A DNA stretch of 64,000 nt, taken from the NCBI RefSeq assembly GCF_048544455.1, contig NC_133531.1:63898099-63962098 (forward strand), written 5' to 3'. Within the stretch, counting starts at the first letter, position 1; each line of letters begins with the position of its first letter. Below, one piece after another: positions 57,236-64,000 of the stretch. The position numbers and the translations under genes are program-made. The notes beneath the pieces were generated by a model. It was not told where the DNA came from and searched no databases. It was given only the letters and a program-made list of their open reading frames with translations. This DNA is from Silene latifolia. Its lineage: Eukaryota; Streptophyta; Magnoliopsida; Caryophyllales; Caryophyllaceae.

Positions 57236-57600
57236 TCCGTATTTATTAATATATTCAGTTTGATTAATATTATTAATAACATATTTATTAATATTATTAT
57301 TATTATTTGTTAAAATTATTTATAATATTTATAATATATTATACTTATCATATTTATTTTTTAGTTATTATAATTAATATATTATATTATTTAATATTAT
57401 ATTATTATTAATAATGTTATCATTTATATTACTAATATATTATTATTATTACTATATTTATTATTATATTACTAGTTTTTTAATATATATTATTATATTA
57501 TTATTATATTATATTAATAATAATGAATAATGAATAATATTGTTATAATATTTATTATTGGTATTAATTTTATTATTATTATTATTATAATCTTTTATTT
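57083..57600. repeat. (TTA)n microsatellite and AT-only low-complexity DNA
   Basis: Long TTA runs with ACT-interrupted stretches (57083-57240) continue into several hundred bases of A/T-only sequence. Confidence 0.95.
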
Positions 57601-57605
57601 TTATT

Positions 57606-57685
57606 TCAGTTCAGTTCAATTCAGTTCAACTCTATTCAGTTCAGTTCAGTTCAGTTCAGCTCCATTAAATTTAGTTCAATTCAGG
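57606..57685. repeat. AGTTC-type tandem repeat
   Basis: CAGTT(C) units repeat about twelve times. It is the reverse complement of the TGAAC repeats flanking the hAT-type element. Confidence 0.85.
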
Positions 57686-58837
57686 TCAAAAGAACAGGGC
57701 CTAAAAATTGAAAAACCCTTTACAATGTCGGTGATTTTTTTAAACAATGGAAACTGAGGTAAACGCCTTCGAACGATCGAACACTATCTTACTTTGAAAA
57801 TAAACAAGCAAATTTAACAACTGGATGGGCTACTAATCTGACTTTAATCTCTAGTTAACTACTAATTACCAGCTGTAATCATTTGTTTCTGATCAATGAC
57901 TGTCAAACGTCAAGGGTAAACTAGGGTTATTCATAGGCTACATGACCCATTTGTCTCACCATCTTTGACCTACAAAATAAGTAGTACAAATAATGTATTC
58001 CCTCTGTCATTTGTTTACACTATTTGTGGATGGTTTTATTAAGAAACAGTGGACAATTAGTTATGTTGATCAAATTACCTTTTAAAAATATTTCTAATAT
58101 AGAAAAGTAAATAAATAAATAAGATAAATATAAATGGAATAGATAATAAATAATCAATTTGTGATAAATGATGAGAAGTTGAGAACTGAAGGAGTATAAG
58201 AAACTATATACTCCATAGCAAGCTTGATCTCCTATCTTATCTTAAACTTTGTTTTATATCTGATCACCTTTAGAAAATAGTTTGAGTATAATATTTCATT
58301 TGGGTCGATTGTCTATAGGGGTAAGGAGGACGGTCCTTTTGGAGGATACAATTTTTTTTTTTTTTGAGTATTTGCATATAATTGGGATTCGGGAGTGACA
58401 ATCTCTCACAAAGCTAGTGAGAGTCTAATTTTCAACACTTGTAGCTATTTATAATTTTCGTAACCCTTTTATTGACATAAATGACTCTCTATTTACCAGG
58501 TAGCTATAGTTATATCCATAAATCCATAATGAACGTAAGTAGATAACCATTTTATCGTTAAAAGTGGTCATTTTTATTAGCGAACTATTTCCACATCACT
58601 CAACAATTTATTATTTTCGGTACCTCTATTACTTTAAATTGCGAAATGATTTCACAATAAACTTGTTATATCATGCACTTACTCATCCGAAATATGTGAA
58701 AACGATTTTTTACGAGTAATCTTATACGTTGTATATAGGACTATAGGAGTAGAAGAAGAAAGAGGATGAGTACAGGTGAAAGTAGTAGGGCGACGATTTA
58801 AGATGATATACTGAAGTGGTTTAATTTGAAAATATTA
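57686..58837. other. gene-free interval between the inverted arms
   Basis: No supported gene. It holds an AT-rich background and a poly-T run at about 58352-58364. Confidence 0.5.
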
Positions 58838-59699
58838 CCAAAATGACCGTTTTAGTAAAACTTATTACTAAAATAACCATTTTCTAAAACTATTTCTCAA
58901 ATTAACCAAAACTCACATGAATTCTTTCAAAACTATTCAATCATTTATCTTTTTTTAACCTTAGCCATTGCAATAAATAATACTCTTCTATTAAGTATAA
59001 ATATTGTTGCAAATTCAATAATTTGCAGTTCTCGATTTCTTATACATGGTCTAGTATTTGAGCGTGGAGCAATTTTTGTAGTCGTAAACTTATTAATGGC
59101 CGTCTCAAATTGGGATTAACTACAAGTCGGAAGTCAGCACCACAACTTTTACAGTGGTTGTTGATTTGTTGCTCTATTGATTCAATTGGACTCAAAAATT
59201 TGCAATCATAAACCATATCTGCAGGGTTAGAAATTGTTGTATTATTAACGGAGAGTCATATGAATTACTGAATTAGGTATAACAATGATTAATTGATACT
59301 AGTATTTATTTTGACATTTAATAGATATCTTTAGAGTATTTTGGATGAACTTGTATAAATACCTCGTGATATATAGAGGCATGAAATAACCAAACAATTG
59401 TAATATCAATGAGAGGGATAGAAGGAAAGTTAGGAGAAGATGGGTTATTTGCTAGGAGACGAGAATTCGAATGTCATACATTAGCAAATATTACTCTGAT
59501 TATTTATGAAAATTGGAACGAAGTAAGAGAGAGAGATGAAGATTTTTGCCACAATGAAGTTGGTAAAAGAATGTTATTCATAGCTTTGATTTTGGTCAAA
59601 TAGGAAAGTATAGTAAAAATGGTTATATTGGAAAATAATTTTTAAAAATGGTTAATTTGGTAATTAGTTTTACTAAAATGGTTATTTTGATAAAAGACC
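58838..59699. mobile_element. probable non-autonomous TIR element (right inverted-repeat arm included)
   Basis: The left end CCAAAATGACCGTTTTAGTAAAACT and the right end AGTTTTACTAAAATGGTTATTTTG...AAAAGACCC are inverted over ~75 bp with moderate identity. Its left part (58838-59338) is the inverted partner of 56551-57050. It carries TATAAATACC near 59355 followed by an ATG at 59409 opening a 64-codon ORF of unknown nature. The left terminus lacks the GGTCTTTTG seen on the sister arm. Superfamily uncertain, perhaps Mutator-like. Confidence 0.5.
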
Positions 59700-61500
59700 C
59701 CAAATAATCATCAAAACTATCAGAAGTCGAGCTTAGGTAGGTGTAATCACAAATGATGTAAATTGTTGGATCATCTAAGGATTACGCTAGCAGCTATCGG
59801 GCTATGTTCTATTTTGATATAATCCCTTATACTAGTGGCTAGTGCCCATGAATAACATAACTAGCTAGTCATGACTCCTGATTTAATTAAAAGATTTGAG
59901 ACTGTTTGCGATCGAAATAGGTTGGGATAGCTCCGAACGAATGTTTGGGATTATGATTTTTTGAAAGATAAAGAGAGAAAAGGGAAGGTGAGATTGCGAA
60001 GATTATGTAATCTGTATCCTATCTACTTTAGAAAATAGTTATGAACTACAATTAAAAAAAAAACTATGGTAAATAAACTCAAAATACATATTGATCACCT
60101 TCCTTCTATCCTATGTCTAGTGGTGCTTGCATGAAAATAGTTATAGCTTGTTAACGTTAGAATAATACGGAGTATCAATTATTACTCGAAACATGTATGG
60201 TAGTTAAATTGTACGATGACAATGATGTAATATCTTTGAGCTTAATGGAAAGTCTAACCTTTCACCTAAAAAAAATATCAATTACTCGTATGTTACAACA
60301 AAATCACTATGATCTCATCAAATTATATGATTATGTTATTGTAACATAATTGATATTATTCTAACGTTAACATAGCTAATTCCACTTTTAAAATTTTCTT
60401 ACATGAAATAGAAAATTAGAGTAATTGACTGAAATAAAAAGAAATAAGGATGGAGTAATGAATAGATGATGAATCATGAAATATGATTGGGTAAAAGTAG
60501 TAAAATGCATGCTGATCAAATACGAGGTATTTTGTGTTGTGTTTGCACGGAAAGTGCGTATGCATCATGTCATGTGAATGATGAGATGTGAAATCACGAG
60601 CAAGTGAATAGGAATATAGTGTACTGTGTACAAACAAAGTCCACTCCATACTCCATGATTGTATCCTTTAATAAATTATTAAAAGTGCACATGTTTGTGG
60701 GACGAAATAACTAAGCTGCCAGAGATTGGGTCCGATCTAATCATCCACAAAACAAAAAATGTAGACGATTGTCTATAACAAAATTAAAAGTTTATTTTCC
60801 TTATATTTGTCGATTTACCTTTCCATAAACTTGTCCTTGCAATAGAAAATCCGAATACACAATAATATTTGTTAAATTTGTCGACTCAAAGGCCAGACGG
60901 GTCTTATTAAACTTAAATGTGGAAATTATTATATCGAGTTTATATTTTTTTGGACTATCTCCATTCGATTTTCAGATTGAGTCATATTTTAACAGATCTA
61001 GCTGTCGGGTAAAAAATACTTGATACAACAAGAAGTGCTTATTTTCAATTTTCAATGTGAAGTTAATACCCTTAAATAAGTTTTTGTGTAGCAATAAACC
61101 AACAATTAGCCTCTTTTAAGATGGGTAGTGTATCCATCTTAACATTTAAACGTCTAAGAATTATTATCCCTTTTGTACATATAAGATAAATGAGATATAT
61201 GGGTTGCTTTTCCTTATGTATCTTGCCTTTGTCTTATATAGATTATATACTATTTGTCCATACTCATCTTAAATAAGAATTTGTGATAAACGGGTGAGTG
61301 AATACGATATTGACATATTGTAGAACAAGAGCGAGTTGCTTTTATTTGGTAGAATCAAGGCGAAGGATTATGACAACATAAGACTTGAAGACGGCATTAC
61401 ATGTGGCTAGAATTTCACTCGTATATATAATCACAAAAAAAACATTCCATGCTTTATTTTGTCACAACTCGGCTTTCTCCATCTAACATGGTATTCTTTG
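59700..61500. other. gene-free region upstream of the PILS exon
   Basis: AT-rich, without a supported ORF or recognisable repeat. It probably includes the promoter of the PILS gene in its last few hundred bases. No single TATA box stands out. Confidence 0.45.
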
Positions 61501-61654
61501 GATGTTTAACGTGACAGCAATTGAGCAACAGCCGATCAGACCGATCTCGAAGATTATCAATTACATTCGACCGCCATTGTTATTCCAGGATTTTATTGCC
61601 GTTTTTGTACATCTTGGAGGTGTACTAAACTGTAATAGAAAAATAGAGAAGTTT

Positions 61655-61679
61655 GAAGAAAGAAAGAAAGAAAAGAAAG
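61655..61679. repeat. GAAA-rich tract in the PILS 5' leader
   Basis: A purine-only stretch of GAAAGAAA type lies directly before the start codon. Confidence 0.8.
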
Positions 61680-61814
61680 ATGGGGTTCTGGTCACTATTT
61701 GAAGTGGCATCAATGCCAATTCTACAAGTTTTGATTATCAGTGGATTGGGTGCTTTTATGTCTTCTGGCTATTCTAATCTCCTCACCGCTGATGCTCGAA
61801 AGACTTTGAATAAG
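61680..61814 (+). CDS. PIN-LIKES (PILS) auxin transport facilitator, first exon
   Basis: 45 codons end at AAG/GTACGTGAG, a good donor in phase 0. The protein starts MGFWSLFEVASMPILQVLII, followed by SGLGAFMSSG and ADARKTLNK. This matches the start of plant PILS proteins: a first membrane helix with the VASMP motif, then a loop ending in LNK where the family's first intron often falls. PILS proteins are ER-membrane transporters thought to sequester auxin and limit nuclear signalling. The Met at 61680 was chosen over an in-frame Met at 61653 because MGF is the family start and the extra residues come from the GAAA tract. An upstream ORF (61502-61702, other frame) overlaps the start. No later exon is found before 64000, so the intron exceeds 2.1 kb or the gene is truncated. 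Confidence 0.85.
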
Positions 61815-62099
61815 GTACGTGAGGATTCTTGTTCTTTGTTTTTCCATCTTAGATGATCACACGTACGATGTCAGGTCAAATATACGATATATAATCAATC
61901 CTCCCGTAATTGAATAAAGTTGTAGAGAAGGTATCATTGACAATACATTTGGAAAATTATTTGTTAAGGCTTCCTTAGTTGATCAACTAAACATCTAAAA
62001 TCCCCTTACTACTAAGAGAATAAAAATTCTCTTTAGTTTTTCCTCCAAAAGACATCTAATTAAATGCGTTAATAAGGTAAAACTTTCTTTCATTACATT
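61815..62099 (+). other. start of PILS intron 1
   Basis: Begins GTACGTGAG. AT-rich, nothing else recognised. Confidence 0.55.
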
Positions 62100-62129
62100 A
62101 CTAGATTTTGTGCCCGTACGTTGTACGGG
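62100..62129 (-). mobile_element. Helitron 3' end
   Basis: Read on the minus strand: hairpin CCCGTAC-AAC-GTACGGG (62129-62113), eight bases, then CTAGT (62104-62100) with the next base A. A short GC hairpin followed by CTRRT is the Helitron 3' signature. The 5' end (TC...) should lie at higher coordinates; I could not fix it. Confidence 0.65.
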
Positions 62130-63120
62130 TTATAATATTGATTCGTCTTTAATTGTATCTTCGCAATTGAGAAGTTATGTTTACTTTCTTAACATTAGTT
62201 TTCTCGTGAGAATGTCAGTATATACAAATACATTGAAATATTTTTTTTAGAATATGAGTATATACAAATAAATTAACATTTTTTTTTTATGATTTGTGTA
62301 TATAAAAGTTATAATCGCCATGCACGAGTAACTAAATAGTGTTTTGTTTGTAAATGAGCTTGTACAAATGTAGTTTTTTTTTCATCTGGAAAATGTAAGT
62401 TTTTCTTCATAGAATAAATTATTAATGAGTTAAAGAAAGGCATTGACTAATACAATATTAATACTTATATATTATACGGGGTATGTTATATGTTATATTT
62501 GAAGAATAATTAGAAATTAGTATTATTTTAAATATTTTAAATTACAAAAATAATTGAAAAATCAAATTTATATATTTTATTAAATTAATATAATTTTTAT
62601 AAATTCTTCAGTATAAGTATGGTAAGTAATATTAATTATAATATTATTATTATTGAATATGATTGCTTTTGACAAATAAAATATACCATACCAATCTATA
62701 TTTTGACATGTATTCTGATTCTACCTCAACCCGTGACCCGTATAAGCCCACCTATATTTAGTCTGACCCGTATTCGAGTTTAACATGTATGAACCGCCTC
62801 ACCAGCCGACCAATCTAACTCGTTTGAGTGGTCTACAATTGTTTTAAAAATTCTTATCATTTTAGCTTTTTACTTTTAAAGTTTTTATATATAATACTAA
62901 TATAACTCTATCATCTTGATCGGATAAAATTTCCATAAGTTTTGGTGATAGTTCTACAAATAACTTTATCACCTTGATCGGATAAAATTTGCATAATTTT
63001 AATTTATAACTTAAAATTTTATTAGGTAGTTAAAAAAGTAAAGTAAGGCAATTTACAAAGTATTAATTTCTGGTGCTCTATTGGAAGGAAACAGTGAGTT
63101 CGTAATTAATTTATTTAAAA
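62130..63120. other. AT-rich intron DNA, part probably Helitron body
   Basis: No supported genes. Two near-identical stretches (TTTATCACCTTGATCGGATAA type) occur near 62905 and 62965. Confidence 0.4.
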
Positions 63121-63139
63121 TTTATGGTTGAAAAACATT

Positions 63140-63375
63140 AGTAATAAGCTCAATAAGTTCACGCTTGATTGCCTTATGCCAGGGGGATTTATATCTCGAA
63201 AAAGAAGAAAATTAACGCTTGATGGGACTTCCTCGGCACCGGTCTCTTGTCTGGGCATAGATACGGATTATTTCTTACTTTACCAGCCTGATAGATCGAA
63301 TGCTTATGATCCTACTGGAAACGAAGTCGCCTTTAGCTTAGCATTGGCATTTGCTACCACCCTGAACATCAAAAC
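63140..63375 (+). other. GC-richer segment with an open frame, origin unknown
   Basis: Base composition rises sharply compared with both sides. One plus-strand frame stays open over about 93 codons (63128-63409) with no ATG at its start, reading TLDGTSSAPVSCLGIDTDYF and later AFSLALAFATTL. I do not recognise a protein. The composition would suit a transferred organelle fragment (for example mitochondrial) or a degraded exon; neither is shown. Confidence 0.3.
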
Positions 63376-63480
63376 CACACTACCGAGTATTTTTTTGTGT
63401 AAGACATGAGATTTAATCGTTGATTAACCTAGATATTTTGAAATATAATCTCAGTTAACATTTCTTTACAATTAAATCTG

Positions 63481-63702
63481 GTCTATTTAGCAAGAACTTC
63501 CCAGATCCACTCTGCATCAACAGATGACAGCCTATCCAGTGAAAAACCTTCAAACCCTACATCACCCACCACCATGGAATAGTTGTTTGTTGAATCCGAT
63601 GGTGTTGAAGAATTCCCATTATTCCACCAATCATCTTCGGAAATGTTCGGTGAGACCATTCTATCGATCCCATTGTCATTAAGCATCACCGAGTATAATG
63701 AT
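63481..63702 (-). pseudogene. C-terminal coding fragment cut by an LTR, possibly MYB-like
   Basis: On the minus strand an ORF runs out of the LTR at 63703 and ends at a stop at 63481-63483. It gives about 72 residues: SEDDWWNNGNSSTPSDSTNN, a Gly/Val stretch, then SSVDAEWIWEVLAK at the C-terminus. Acidic, Trp-containing tails with Asn/Ser runs occur in plant R2R3-MYB factors, but no DNA-binding part is present here and the match is only an impression. The LTR separates it from any upstream exons. It lies antisense within the presumed PILS intron. Confidence 0.35.
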
Positions 63703-64000
63703 TGTTGGAAATATAGTATCACTATAGGGGCGAGGATATAATTAGAGAATATTTGTTGTTGTGTCGTGGTATGGAGGCCACTGAATGAGAAACGAAATCG
63801 CCCCGACTACGGTACAAATCGATATAGGCGTCGTCCCCCAAGGTCACACAACACTCCTAAAAGTTGTGTACTCAACCATTAAGAGTTGGAACTCATATGG
63901 TATGCTCAAAATTATCATAGAGAAGTAGTAGAGATATATGGAAGATGTGTGTCTCAAATGACTACATACTTCTCATATTTATAGTGATTAATTAGCACTA
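63703..64000 (-). mobile_element. LTR of another retrotransposon, partial
   Basis: It begins TGTTGGAAATATAG at 63703. On the minus strand CACTATAAATATGAG (about 63977-63991) looks like a TATA box, so the LTR is read leftwards and 63703 is its 3' end. No primer site follows on the left, so this is the 3' LTR side, with the element continuing beyond the window. It differs from the Copia LTRs at 1 and 41407. Confidence 0.6.

Noticed and set aside
57530-57757. Ile-rich 75-codon ORF
   Set aside because: It is a translation of A/T-only low-complexity DNA and the AGTTC repeat.

Overview
This is plant nuclear DNA, almost certainly from a eudicot. It has plant-type LTR retrotransposons with initiator-tRNA-Met and TGGCGCC-type primer sites, a CACTA DNA transposon, a Stowaway MITE, AT-rich intergenic DNA and the first exon of a PIN-LIKES (PILS) gene. 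The TGAAC/AGTTC simple repeats hint at Caryophyllales, but I cannot prove that.

Positions 1-53303 are a stack of transposons inserted into one another. The outer layer is a CACTA element whose right end is at 53303 and whose left end lies before the window. It carries a degraded, spliced gene with an Ulp1-like C-terminal part (about 1408-16090). That gene is split by an Athila-type complex on the minus strand (2422-14913, TSD TTAAC) with three LTRs instead of two. A small Mutator-like element (16563-52863) sits in the CACTA subterminal repeats. Inside its left TIR is an unusual array (16742-51863, TSD GTGAC) of seven LTRs alternating head-to-tail with six internal regions of a non-autonomous Athila/Tat-like element, repeating every ~4.1 kb. 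The sixth internal region holds a pol-less Copia element (41407-50133, minus strand, TSD TAGTG). The end of a second copy of that Copia family fills 1-1407.

Positions 53304-64000 are less dense. They hold a minus-strand exon pair with a PB1-like N-terminal domain whose intron received the CACTA element, a hAT-type element (54707-55222), a Stowaway MITE (55733-55939), a ~500-bp inverted repeat around a TTA microsatellite, PILS exon 1 (61680-61814), a Helitron 3' end (62100-62129), a GC-richer segment of unknown origin, and a coding fragment cut by another LTR at the window edge.

The most interesting structure is in the seven-LTR array. Each LTR has, downstream of its TATA box, a 331-nt block with six successive potential stem-loops, each presenting GTGATTTC in its loop. 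Each internal region also carries a cluster of three hairpins, two of which share a CCC-GAAA-GGG tip on different but complementary stems. No complete pol (RT/RNase H/integrase) is visible anywhere, so every retroelement here looks non-autonomous or dead. The only plausible host genes are the PB1-like gene, the PILS gene and the fragment at 63481.
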